The notes under the pieces were generated by a model. That model did no database searches and had not been told where the DNA came from. It saw only the letters and a program-made list of their open reading frames with translations. Both the position numbers and the translations under genes were made by a program. From Pseudophaeobacter profundi (lineage in GTDB: Bacteria > Pseudomonadota > Alphaproteobacteria > Rhodobacterales > Rhodobacteraceae), in contig NZ_JARJEF010000014.1 in NCBI RefSeq assembly GCF_029697505.1, positions 19,726 through 83,725 on the forward strand: a stretch of 64,000 nt of DNA. The letters run 5' to 3'. This document shows positions 7,648-17,000 of the stretch, piece after piece. The first letter of the stretch is position 1; every line of letters starts with the position of its first letter.

Positions 7648-9753
7648 TCACCCCTTGGGCCGACGCGGCTTGGCGCTGCCACCCTTGGTGGCCTTGGCCT
7701 CGGCGGCGCGGGCGCGGTTCTTCTTGCTATTGGATTTACCCTTGGGCGGTGGCGGGCCTTTGGGACCGCCGCGCTCCTCGCTTGGCTTGCCGCCAAACTT
7801 GCCCGCGGGCTTGCCTGCAGGTTTCCCGGCTGGCTTGCCGCCCGGCTTACCACCTGGTTTTGCCCCCGGCTTGCCGCCATCCTTACGCCAGCTCTTACCG
7901 GGATCCCCAGCACCGGCGCGATAGCTCGGTTTGCTGTCAGCCTTGGCAGCGGGTTTGCTGCGGGGGCCGACTTCGCTCACCACGGCATTGGGTTCGCGCG
8001 GGGCCTCGGCTTTATGGCGCGGGCGTTCCGAGCGATCACCGCGCGGCTTATCCCCGCCATAGGGTTTCTTGTCCTTGTAGCCACCGGCCTCGGCGCCGCG
8101 ATGCGGGCGCTTGTCCTCATAGCCACCGGGTTTCCGGCCTGCGCCACCTGGCTTGCGCGGGGCCGAAGTCCGGCCCGCCGGAATATTGGGCGGCGTGTTC
8201 AGACGGGTCAGTTTGGTACCGTCATCCAGCACCATCTCGGTGCCCATGGAGTTCAGGAAACCCGCGACCTGGGCCTCGCGGATCTCGGCAAAGGTTTCGT
8301 CATTCTGGATGCGGATCGCACCGATATCGGCCTTGGTGATATCCCCGGCGCGGCACAGCATCGGCAACAGACGGCGCGGATCGGCCCCCTTGTCGCGGCC
8401 GGTATCCAGCGAGAACCAGACACTGGGGCCAAAGGGCGCGCGCGGCTCGGGCTTGGCATTGGCCGCTGACAGCTCTTCTGGTGCGGACCGCCCAGCATTC
8501 CACAGGCGTAGATAGGCCGCGGCCAACTGCTGCGGCGAGAATTCCTCGACCAGCTTGGCAACCATCGCTTCTTCGCTGGCGGCAGGCACCTCGCTCCAGG
8601 CGGGATCAGCCAGCATGCGCTCGCCGTCGCGCGCCTTGATCATCTCCGCCGAGGGCGCATTATCCCAGGTTGCGGTGAGCTTGGCCATCTTCAGCAGGCG
8701 TTCGGCCTTGCGGGTGGATTTTGGCGGCACCACCAGGGCGCTGACGCCCTTGCGTCCGGCCCGACCTGTCCGGCCCGACCGGTGCAACAGGGTTTCGTGG
8801 CTGTTGGGCAGTTCGGCATGCACCACCAGATCCAGGTTCGGCAGGTCAATACCGCGCGCCGCCACATCGGTGGCGACACAGACACGGGCGCGGCCATCGC
8901 GCATCGCCTGCAGCGCATGGCTCCGCTCGGCCTGGGACAATTCACCCGAGAGGGCCACCACCGAAAAGCCGCGGTTGGACAGGCGGCTCAGCAGGCGGTT
9001 GACCATGGCGCGGGTATTGCAGAACACGATGGCATTGGGCGATTCATAATAACGCAGCACATTGATGATGGCGTTTTCATCATCGCGGGCCGCCACCGAC
9101 ATCGCCTGATATTCGATATCGCTGTGCTGGCTTTTCTCGGCCACGGTAGAAATCCGCTTGGCATCGCGCTGATAGCTTTTGGCCAGGCCGGCAATGGCCG
9201 GCGGCACGGTGGCGGAAAACAGCAGGGTCTGGCGCTCGGCGGGGGATTCCCCAAGGATGAATTCCAGATCTTCGCGAAAGCCCAGATCCAGCATTTCATC
9301 CGCTTCATCCAGCACCACGGCGCGCAAATCGGACAGATCGATAGAGCCACGCATGATATGGTCGCGCAGACGGCCCGGTGTCGCCACCACGATATGGGCC
9401 CCACGATCCAGGGCACGACGTTCATCACGCATATCCATGCCGCCCACACAGGAAGCCATCACCGCACCTGCTTCGCCGTACAGCCAGGCCAGCTCGCGCT
9501 TGACCTGCATCGCCAGCTCGCGGGTGGGGGCAATCACCAGCGCCAGTGGCGTGGCGGCGGGGGCGAATTTTTCATCCGCGCCCAAAATCGTATCGGCAAT
9601 GGCCAGGCCAAAACCGACGGTCTTACCCGACCCGGTCTGGGCGGATACCAGAAGGTCGACACCGGACAGGGCCGGATCAGAGACCGCCTCTTGTACTGGG
9701 GTCAAAGAGGAATATCCACGGCGCTCGAGCGCCAGCGCTAATGTCTGTTTCAA
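7648..9753 (-). CDS. DEAD-box ATP-dependent RNA helicase with basic low-complexity tail
   Basis: Unwinds RNA duplexes, probably in ribosome assembly or cold adaptation. All helicase motifs are present: Q motif LTPVQ, Walker A SAQTGSGKT, PTRELA, VLDEADEM (DEAD), LLFSATV (SAT) and HRSGRTGRAG (motif VI). After the helicase core comes a DbpA-like RNA-binding region (GAIRIQNDETFAEIREAQV) and then a tail of about 150 residues rich in Gly, Lys, Pro and Arg, with repeated GGKP/AGKP units, likely disordered and RNA-binding. The start is uncertain: TTG at 9753 gives the usual short N-terminus, and a GTG at 9804 would add 17 residues. The repeats make this tail prone to length variation. Confidence 0.9.
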   Translation of the reverse strand: MKQTLALALERRGYSSLTPVQEAVSDPALSGVDLLVSAQTGSGKTVGFGLAIADTILGADEKFAPAATPLALVIAPTRELAMQVKRELAWLYGEAGAVMASCVGGMDMRDERRALDRGAHIVVATPGRLRDHIMRGSIDLSDLRAVVLDEADEMLDLGFREDLEFILGESPAERQTLLFSATVPPAIAGLAKSYQRDAKRISTVAEKSQHSDIEYQAMSVAARDDENAIINVLRYYESPNAIVFCNTRAMVNRLLSRLSNRGFSVVALSGELSQAERSHALQAMRDGRARVCVATDVAARGIDLPNLDLVVHAELPNSHETLLHRSGRTGRAGRKGVSALVVPPKSTRKAERLLKMAKLTATWDNAPSAEMIKARDGERMLADPAWSEVPAASEEAMVAKLVEEFSPQQLAAAYLRLWNAGRSAPEELSAANAKPEPRAPFGPSVWFSLDTGRDKGADPRRLLPMLCRAGDITKADIGAIRIQNDETFAEIREAQVAGFLNSMGTEMVLDDGTKLTRLNTPPNIPAGRTSAPRKPGGAGRKPGGYEDKRPHRGAEAGGYKDKKPYGGDKPRGDRSERPRHKAEAPREPNAVVSEVGPRSKPAAKADSKPSYRAGAGDPGKSWRKDGGKPGAKPGGKPGGKPAGKPAGKPAGKFGGKPSEERGGPKGPPPPKGKSNSKKNRARAAEAKATKGGSAKPRRPKG

Positions 9754-10126
9754 GAGATGATCTGCTTTTCTATTGTGGCGGAGGCCAAACCAGGGCTGCC
9801 GCACAAAGGGCAGGGCCCCGGCAGCAATTGGCCGCGTATAGGCCTTTCATGGCGCCATGTATAGGCACCGATTCCCGTCACCTATAGCCCGCTATCGCAG
9901 GTTCGGCCAGCCTGGTTTTGATCTCGCCCCTTTCGGGCACAGCCTTTTGCGGCTGTGCTTGCAGCCTGTGACGCCAGTCCGGGTGCCGCCGGGCTTTAGT
10001 AAAATTATCGACTTTTGGCACCGAATTCCCCCGCAGAGAGGCGGGGTTCACAACCGCTGTCATACGCGAATTTAACGATATCGCGGCACAGTCACCCCCC
10101 AGAGATGAAAGGAAAAGGAAGCGTTC
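9754..10126. other. Divergent intergenic region with a hairpin
   Basis: It separates the helicase gene from the periplasmic sensor operon, so promoters for both should lie here. A hairpin with GCACAGCC and GGCTGTGC arms around TTTTGC sits at 9937-9958. Nothing else recognised. Confidence 0.4.
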
Positions 10127-10948
10127 ATGTGGGGGATCCGCGTTTTAGCAACTGCCCTATCAGAACGGGCCTCACTTTTGTTCCTCATCGGGGTCTTTGT
10201 GCTCTCGGGGCTTGGCCCCTTTAGCGCAGGGCGCGCCGCCCATGCCGATGTGATAGAGCTGCGCGCCGGCACCTGGTGCCCCTATGTGTGCCGTTCTGAC
10301 ACCAGCCACCCCGGCCTGTTGATCGAACTGACCCGCGAAGCTCTGGCGCCCTTTGGCCATGAAATCCGCTATGAGACGCTCAGCTGGTCGCGCAGCCTGA
10401 CCCTGGTGCACACTGGCGCGGTCAATGGTCTGCTCGGCCCCGAGATGTACAAGATCAGCGGCCTAATCTTCACGCGGCCCATCACCCACCATCAAGACGC
10501 CCTGGCCTTTCGCCGCGACGAGGCCCGCCCCGTTCAGGGCCTGCGGGGGCTGCAGGGGCTGCAGCTGGGCGCTGTGCAGGACTATCGCTATTCCAACAGG
10601 CTGGCGCAATATATCGCCGAAAACCGCAGCCGCCCCAGCCGGGTGCAGCTGATCAATGGGCAAGACACGATCGCGCGCAACCTGAAAAAACTTTTAAATC
10701 ATCGGGTTGATCTGGTTCTGGAGGCCCAGGCGGTGCTGATCCATCGCGCCCGCCAGCTTGGCCTGTCCGATCTGATCAACATTCAACCCTACAGCGCGCC
10801 CCGGGCCATACGACTGGGCTTTTCACCAGCCCTGCCCAGCTCGGCCCGCTATGTCCAGCAATTCAACGCAGGCCTGGCCCAGCTGCAACACTCAGGGCGC
10901 TATCACGAAATTCTGGTCCGGTATGGCCAGGCGGGGTCATTCCAATGA
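10127..10948 (+). CDS. Periplasmic solute-binding (family 3-like) sensor protein
   Basis: A 273-residue protein with an N-terminal signal peptide (hydrophobic LLFLIGVFVLSGL, cleavage near AHA-D at about residue 41). The mature part has the layout of an extracellular solute-binding protein family 3 domain: an early GTWCPYVC strand, then LTREALAPFGHEIRYETLSWSRSL, then a late NAGLAQLQHSGRYHEILVRYG helix. No ABC transporter genes are nearby. Its stop overlaps the start of the GGDEF-EAL gene by 4 bases (ATGA). The likely role is therefore to bind a periplasmic ligand and signal to that membrane enzyme rather than to import a nutrient. A second-layer alternative is an orphan transport protein. Confidence 0.75.
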   Translation: MWGIRVLATALSERASLLFLIGVFVLSGLGPFSAGRAAHADVIELRAGTWCPYVCRSDTSHPGLLIELTREALAPFGHEIRYETLSWSRSLTLVHTGAVNGLLGPEMYKISGLIFTRPITHHQDALAFRRDEARPVQGLRGLQGLQLGAVQDYRYSNRLAQYIAENRSRPSRVQLINGQDTIARNLKKLLNHRVDLVLEAQAVLIHRARQLGLSDLINIQPYSAPRAIRLGFSPALPSSARYVQQFNAGLAQLQHSGRYHEILVRYGQAGSFQ

Positions 10949-13326
10949 AGATTTTTTCACTGCAACTTATATCCAGGATGTCCTTTCGCATCCGCCTGTT
11001 TCTCGGGCTGATCCTGCCGGTTATTGCCATTCAGGGCATCAGCATCAGCCATCAGGCACTGGACCAAAAAGCCCATTTCATCGAGGGGCTGCAAACCGAG
11101 CGCGACCTGGCGCTGCATTTTGTCAGCGAAGCCCTGGCCCGGCCCATGTGGGACTATGACAGCATCCAGATTGAAGGCCTGGTACAAAGCATCCTGAACG
11201 AGGGGCGAACCGCCCGGGTGCAGATTTTTGACGCCAGTGGCACGCCGCTCTATGAACAGCAAAAACCAGACTATCATCCGGCCGCCGATGATCTGCAGGC
11301 CAGCCGACAAATCACCTATGCCATCGGTGACCAGCTGCATGTGCTGGGCACGCTGGAGCTGACCCACACGCTGTCCACCGTGAAAAAACTGCTGAACAAA
11401 GACCTGCTGGGGCATATCGGCTCCTCGCTCTTTGTGCTCTTCATGATTGGCCTGGTGATCTATCTGGTGCTGCAGCGGCTGTCGCGTCCCATCGAGGCCC
11501 TGACACAGACCCTGATCGACATGCGCCACGATGATTTTGACGGCCCGATCCCCGGACTGGAGCGTCGGGACGAAATTGGCCTGATGGCCCAGGCCCTGCA
11601 CCAACTCTCCCAGAACAAACTTGAGGTGGCCGAGCTGCGCGACCAAAACGACGAAAGCGCCCGGCGGGCGAACCGGCGGATCAATCGGGCGCTGCAATCC
11701 ACCCGCGACGGGGTGCTTCTGGTCGATGAAACCGGCGAGGTGGTGCTGTGCAACCCCAATGCCGAGCAATTCTTTGGCGATGCCCAGGTCGGGCGGCAAC
11801 TGAACCTGCATTCCTGGCTGCCGGAAAACCTGGCCAGCCATACCGAAGAGACAATCAAAAAGAACGAAAGCTTTTCCTTTGAGACCACCACCACCCACAA
11901 CCGCTCACAACAGCGGCTCAACCTTCTGGTGCGCGGTGGCCCCATTCGGGACGAACACGGGCACTACCTTGGGGCGATGCTGCTGGCCTCGGATCATTCC
12001 GACCAGGCGCGGCAGGCAGAACGGGTGCGCTTTCTCGCCGAACACGACAGCCTGACCGGGCTGCCCAATCGGCGGCTGATGGAACAGACGCTGACAACCT
12101 GGCTGCAGGATGACAGCGACGAGGTCTCTATCCTGCTGGCCGATCTGGATCATTTCAAACAGATCAACGATACGCTGGGGCATCCGGCGGGGGATGCGCT
12201 GTTACAGGTGGTGGCGCGCAAATTTGAAGCCTGCACCAGTTCCTATGTGACGGCGGCCCGACTGGGCGGCGATGAATTTGCCATTCTGGTGCGTGGCAAC
12301 GACAGCCAAAAACGGATGAGCAATATCGCCAATCGCCTGGTCGAAGAAATGGCCCAGCCACAAGAGGTCAACGGCCAGGTCCTGCACACCGGCATGAGCG
12401 CCGGCATCGCCACCCTGTCTGGCCCCCAAAGCACGCCCTCGGAAGGTATTCGCCGCGCCGATCTGGCGCTTTATGAGGCCAAGCGTGGCGGCCGTGGCAT
12501 GGTCGAGATCTTCCACGAAGACCTAGAGACGATCATCAAACGCAAGAGCCTGCTGGAGCGGGAATTGCGCGCCGCCCTGACCGAGGGGGACATCCGACCA
12601 GTGTTTCAGATCCAGACAGATCTGGGCAGCGGCCAGATCATCGGGTTTGAAACCCTGGCGCGTTGGCATCACCGCCAGCTTGGCAGCATTTCCCCAGCCG
12701 AATTCATCCCCATCGCCGAAGACAGCGGGTTGATCCGCGATCTTACCTATCAGATCATGATCCAGGCCTTTCACACGGCGGCCCGCTGGCATGATGCCGG
12801 GTTTCAGGGCCGGGTGGCGGTCAACCTGTCGCCAAAGCTGTTTGGCACCCAGGTTGATGAATTTGTCAATGACTGCCTCTTTGAAACCAATTGCCCGGCC
12901 TCGGCCGTAGAGGCCGAAATTACCGAAACCGTGGTGCTGGCCAGCGGTCAGTCTGCCCTGCGCGAAATCCAGGCCCTGCAGGAACTGGGCGTCACCGTGG
13001 CGCTGGATGATTTTGGCATGGGGTATTCCTCGCTCAGCTATTTGCAGAAATTCCCGGTCGACAAGATCAAGGTCGATGCAGCTTTTGTCTCCAAGCTGCC
13101 GGAATCCGAAGAAACCCGCGCCATCGTCAGCGCCATCGCCAAGCTGGGCCATGCCCTGGGCATGCGGGTCACCGGCGAGGGGGCGGAAACCGATGAACAC
13201 CGGCTGCTGCTCAAGGCCTGCGGCGTCGACTATTTGCAAGGCTATTTCGACGGCCCGCCCCTGACCGAACGCGCCGCCACCGCACGGCTGTTTCCGGGAC
13301 GGCAATCGCGCAGCCTGCGCGGCTAG
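10945..13326 (+). CDS. Membrane GGDEF-EAL protein with HAMP and PAS-like domains (c-di-GMP turnover)
   Basis: A 793-residue protein. TM1 is at about 12-34, a periplasmic part runs to about 150, TM2 is at about 155-175, then HAMP, coiled coil, PAS-like region (about 245-345), GGDEF and EAL. The GGDEF motif is intact (RLGGDEFAIL, near 440). The RxxD inhibitory site is not present at the usual upstream place. The EAL domain keeps key residues: FETLAR near 569, AVNLSPK, EITET, DDFGMGYSSL, KVD and GEGAET, so phosphodiesterase activity is plausible. Translation is coupled to the solute-binding protein upstream, forming a ligand-to-c-di-GMP pathway that could control the polysaccharide genes on this replicon. 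Confidence 0.9.
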   Translation: MKIFSLQLISRMSFRIRLFLGLILPVIAIQGISISHQALDQKAHFIEGLQTERDLALHFVSEALARPMWDYDSIQIEGLVQSILNEGRTARVQIFDASGTPLYEQQKPDYHPAADDLQASRQITYAIGDQLHVLGTLELTHTLSTVKKLLNKDLLGHIGSSLFVLFMIGLVIYLVLQRLSRPIEALTQTLIDMRHDDFDGPIPGLERRDEIGLMAQALHQLSQNKLEVAELRDQNDESARRANRRINRALQSTRDGVLLVDETGEVVLCNPNAEQFFGDAQVGRQLNLHSWLPENLASHTEETIKKNESFSFETTTTHNRSQQRLNLLVRGGPIRDEHGHYLGAMLLASDHSDQARQAERVRFLAEHDSLTGLPNRRLMEQTLTTWLQDDSDEVSILLADLDHFKQINDTLGHPAGDALLQVVARKFEACTSSYVTAARLGGDEFAILVRGNDSQKRMSNIANRLVEEMAQPQEVNGQVLHTGMSAGIATLSGPQSTPSEGIRRADLALYEAKRGGRGMVEIFHEDLETIIKRKSLLERELRAALTEGDIRPVFQIQTDLGSGQIIGFETLARWHHRQLGSISPAEFIPIAEDSGLIRDLTYQIMIQAFHTAARWHDAGFQGRVAVNLSPKLFGTQVDEFVNDCLFETNCPASAVEAEITETVVLASGQSALREIQALQELGVTVALDDFGMGYSSLSYLQKFPVDKIKVDAAFVSKLPESEETRAIVSAIAKLGHALGMRVTGEGAETDEHRLLLKACGVDYLQGYFDGPPLTERAATARLFPGRQSRSLRG

Positions 13327-13368
13327 CGCCCCTGCATTCCCCCTGACCGGGGCGGGCGGGTATGCTCA

Positions 13369-14061
13369 TCAGGGGGGGGCTTCTCCCATGAAGAGTTTTT
13401 GAATATCCACAAACGGGTTGCTGGCCAGCAAGGCCTGCACTGCCTGCCAGGGGGCCGGGTCGGCGGCAATATGGTCATAAAGCCCCCGCTCGACCTGGAA
13501 ATCATTCAGGTGCGTTTCGCTGCTGGCGGAAATCCAGGCCAGGTCGAGCATATCAGCCCGCATCCCCATCAGGCGCAGTTCCACCCCCTCGGCCATCGGG
13601 GCCTCGGGCAGGCGGCGCAGCAGGTCCAGCTTGGCCACCTCCCAAAGTGTGTCGTCAAAGCCGATGTCCTGCAGCACCAGCTTTTCGCGCAGGGCCGGCC
13701 AGCCAAAGACCAATCGCTGCTGCAGGTCCTGCCCCACGCTCTGGGCTGCGGCGGGGGCCTCGGCGCCATAGCTCAGATCAAACACCGCCTGCGTGTCAGC
13801 GACAATTTCCAGATGGTCGCGCAGCTGGCTGGCGGGCAGGGCGGCGATCCACTGATGCCGCCCCACATCCAGATAATTGAAATCCGGCTCCAGCCGAAAG
13901 TCATGGCCACATTCACTGCAGGTGGCAGTCTGGAAACGATCCTCCAGAATCTCTGTGCGCAGATCCGGCCGCCGGTCCGCATTGACACTGCCAACCGCCT
14001 CATACGTGAACACGGCTGCGCAGTTCGGGCAGGTCAGGTTCATCGGAACAAAAAGTGACAT
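13369..14061 (-). CDS. CpXC domain protein
   Basis: A 230-residue cytoplasmic protein that starts with a CPNC...CSEC zinc-ribbon-like pair (residues about 11-14 and 48-51) and the long helical region typical of CpXC proteins, a family of unknown function. It begins 12 bases after the stop of the giant HEAGH protein on the same strand, so the two are very likely one transcript. It may be an accessory or regulator of the giant protein. That is inference from position only. Confidence 0.7.
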   Translation of the reverse strand: MSLFVPMNLTCPNCAAVFTYEAVGSVNADRRPDLRTEILEDRFQTATCSECGHDFRLEPDFNYLDVGRHQWIAALPASQLRDHLEIVADTQAVFDLSYGAEAPAAAQSVGQDLQQRLVFGWPALREKLVLQDIGFDDTLWEVAKLDLLRRLPEAPMAEGVELRLMGMRADMLDLAWISASSETHLNDFQVERGLYDHIAADPAPWQAVQALLASNPFVDIQKLFMGEAPP

Positions 14062-14073
14062 CCTCTACTCCCC

Positions 14074-17000
14074 TCAGACCAGCGTCTTCAGCCAGGCAAC
14101 GGCCGGGTGCTGATCTTTTAGTTTTTTGCTGTGATAGGCGGCATATAGCTCTGAGAACCATTCCCCCGGCGCGCGGAACTGATAGCCGCTGATGGCCTGC
14201 TTGCGGGCGGCAAAGGCATAGCTGCTCCAGCTGCCCCCATCGTAGCTTTCATGGTAAACCCGGCCTGCGATATTCAGCTTGGCAGCGATGGTGGCACTGG
14301 CCCAGGGGTCGTTTGTTGCCCGTGCCATATCCACATGGGCGCAACATTTGCTGCGCCGCTGTTCCCAGATTTCAGGGTCCACATCGGCGGGGCATTCCGG
14401 CTGGGCAGGATCGGCATTCCCGCTGGCATATTGTGCCACATAATCAGCATCATAGCTGTAATGCCCGGCGATGGCATCGGCCACGGGTTTGACATTGCCC
14501 CCATGTTCCTGCCAGCCGCCATAGGCGGCATTGCCCGCCACCCCCTTCATGAAACTGCGCTGATCATCCACCGCATGCCCCGCTTCATGCAGGGTATTCC
14601 AGGAAAAGAAATCCACCTGATCCTGATCGGCCGGTTCGCAATCGGGATCGACCTCGCCCACCTCATGCGGGCGGCCAAAGCCATAGACAGAGCTGAGACT
14701 GGCATTGCCCTCGCGCATTACCACCTCTTTGGCATCGCCCCCATAGTAAGAGCCCTCCTGGCTCGCCACATCCTCATAGCCAAAGATCTGCATCGAGGCA
14801 TTGTCGCGGGTGTCCTGCGGCGGCAGCACCGACATCACCTCATACAAGCGGCGGATATTGGGGCCCTTCTTGCTGCCGTCCGCCACCAGATTGGCGGCCT
14901 GGTGGCGTGTCGCATCATCATCCACCGCCGCCGCATAGATGTTGAGCTTACAGCCATATTTGGCCTCAAAGGCCACCCGCAGGACCCTGCGCTGCACCGA
15001 GGCATCCAGCCCCTTGATCATCTCATCCAGCTGCTTGTCGCCGTCCGGGCGTTCGAGGATCTTTTTGATATTTGCAGGATCCGGGGCCTTATTGTCGGCC
15101 ATCTTATCCTTGGCCACCGCATCCACGGCCAGGGCCTGAGCCGTTTTCACATGGGCCTCGGCGCTGTCGTGATCGCGTTTCGACGCCGCCGCCCGGGCCT
15201 GCACCACCTCGCCGGACAGGCGTTCCAGATCCGCGCGGATGGCATAGCGGTGTTCGCTGCCCAGCAAGGCCGCATGCTGGGTCTCCAGCGCGTCGCAGTC
15301 CTTGAGCAGCTGATCATGACGCGCCGCCATGCGCATCAGCGCATGATGGCGATCCATCACCGTCTCGATTGCGGTGCTGGCCCCGGCCGGATCGCCGCCC
15401 GTCCGGGCATCTTTCAGCGCCGCAGCAACCGCCGCCTTCAGCGCATCGGCATCTTCCGCAATGATGCTGTATTTGACAAAGGGCGCGGTGGTGCTGGTGA
15501 TCCGGGAAATGACCCGCGTCGCCAGTTCTGCCAGATGCTTGTGATGGCTGATCTCCACCTGCAGGGCCTCGCAGGCTTTCAGCGCAGCGGGAATCGCAGC
15601 TTTTGCCGCTGCAGGATCTGATGTCAGCTGCTCTTCAACCGCATCAACCTGGCGTTCCGCGGCCTCCAGCCCTTTGGCATATTCCGCCTCGCTTTCCCAT
15701 TTCAGCGTATCAAAGACCGCGCGCAGATCAGCGATGGCTTTGCTGATGGCTGCGGTATCCCCATCCTCGGCACCATCCAGATCATCGCTGACGGCGGCCA
15801 GAGCCGCAGAGTTCCTGGCCGCCGCCAGCGCATCCTCGCAGTCCTGTGGCAGCACATCCAGCAGCGCCTTGGCCTGGTTCATATGGCCCTGGGCGGCCAG
15901 CTCCATCATATTGGCGTATTTGCCATCGATCCGGGCAATCAGCGGGGTGATGAACTTGGCCTGGGCATGATCCTTGACCGCCTGGATCCTGGTTGCAGCC
16001 GCCTGGCTCCCATCGACAAAGAGCTTATAGCTCTTGCAGGCATCGATCACCGGCTGGCAGTCGGTGGCCAGGGCCTCCATTTCAGGGCGGGCCGTGTCAA
16101 AACGGCGCTTGGGCACGGCGGTTTCGGCATGGGCCTGGCTATAGCGGGTCCGCAGGGCCGCGGCCTGGGCAGTCAGCCCGGCATTGGAGGAAACCCGTCC
16201 CGCCTCGGTCTCGGCCTCCTGCACCTTGGCTTCGGCGGCGGCGCGCTTGGGGTCATAGGCGGTACGGGCCGCCAGAATGGCCTTGCCGCGATCGATGGCA
16301 AAAGAATCGTCATTTGCCACCTTGCTGGCCGCCGCAAAGGCGCGCTGCTGCAACAGATTGGCAATCTTCACCTTGGCGGCGGCGATTTCGTCGCGCTCTT
16401 TCTGCACCAGCGGATCGCCCGCGATATTGACCTCATCATCATAGATCCATTCCTGACGGCGCTGGATCGCGGTGACGTAATCCGCCCGCACCGCCTCATA
16501 GGCGGAGCCACGTTTGGCATCTGCTTTCAGCTTGGCCAGTGCCGCCGCATATTTGCCTGCGGCCCAATCGGTATCAAAACTGGCGCGAAACCCTGCCACC
16601 TTGTCCACCTCGATCTGCAGGCTTTCCTTGGCATCAATCGGATTGGTATAGGTCAACGCCTTGTCGCGGCTGCGGATAAGACGGCGTTCAGAGGCCGCAA
16701 GCCTGGTCTTGAGCGGCCCGGCCGCGATATAGAGCGCCAGCTTCTTGCGCGCGCCCGGCACCAGAGCCTGAGCCGCATTTAGCTTTTCCAGCCCGGTGGC
16801 AAAATCCAGCCCCGGCGCAACCACCGCCTGATCCGCGGCCGTCAGCAGTGCATTGATCGCCTGCAAATCGCTGGCCAGACAGCTATCATTGGCGTCGCTG
16901 CCAGTCTTGAGCTCCGTCTCGACTGCCGGGCGAATGGCGCTGCGCAGGCTGTCAAAGGCGCCTTTGCAGGCCGCCTGTTGCAACACCGCCTCCAGCTGCT

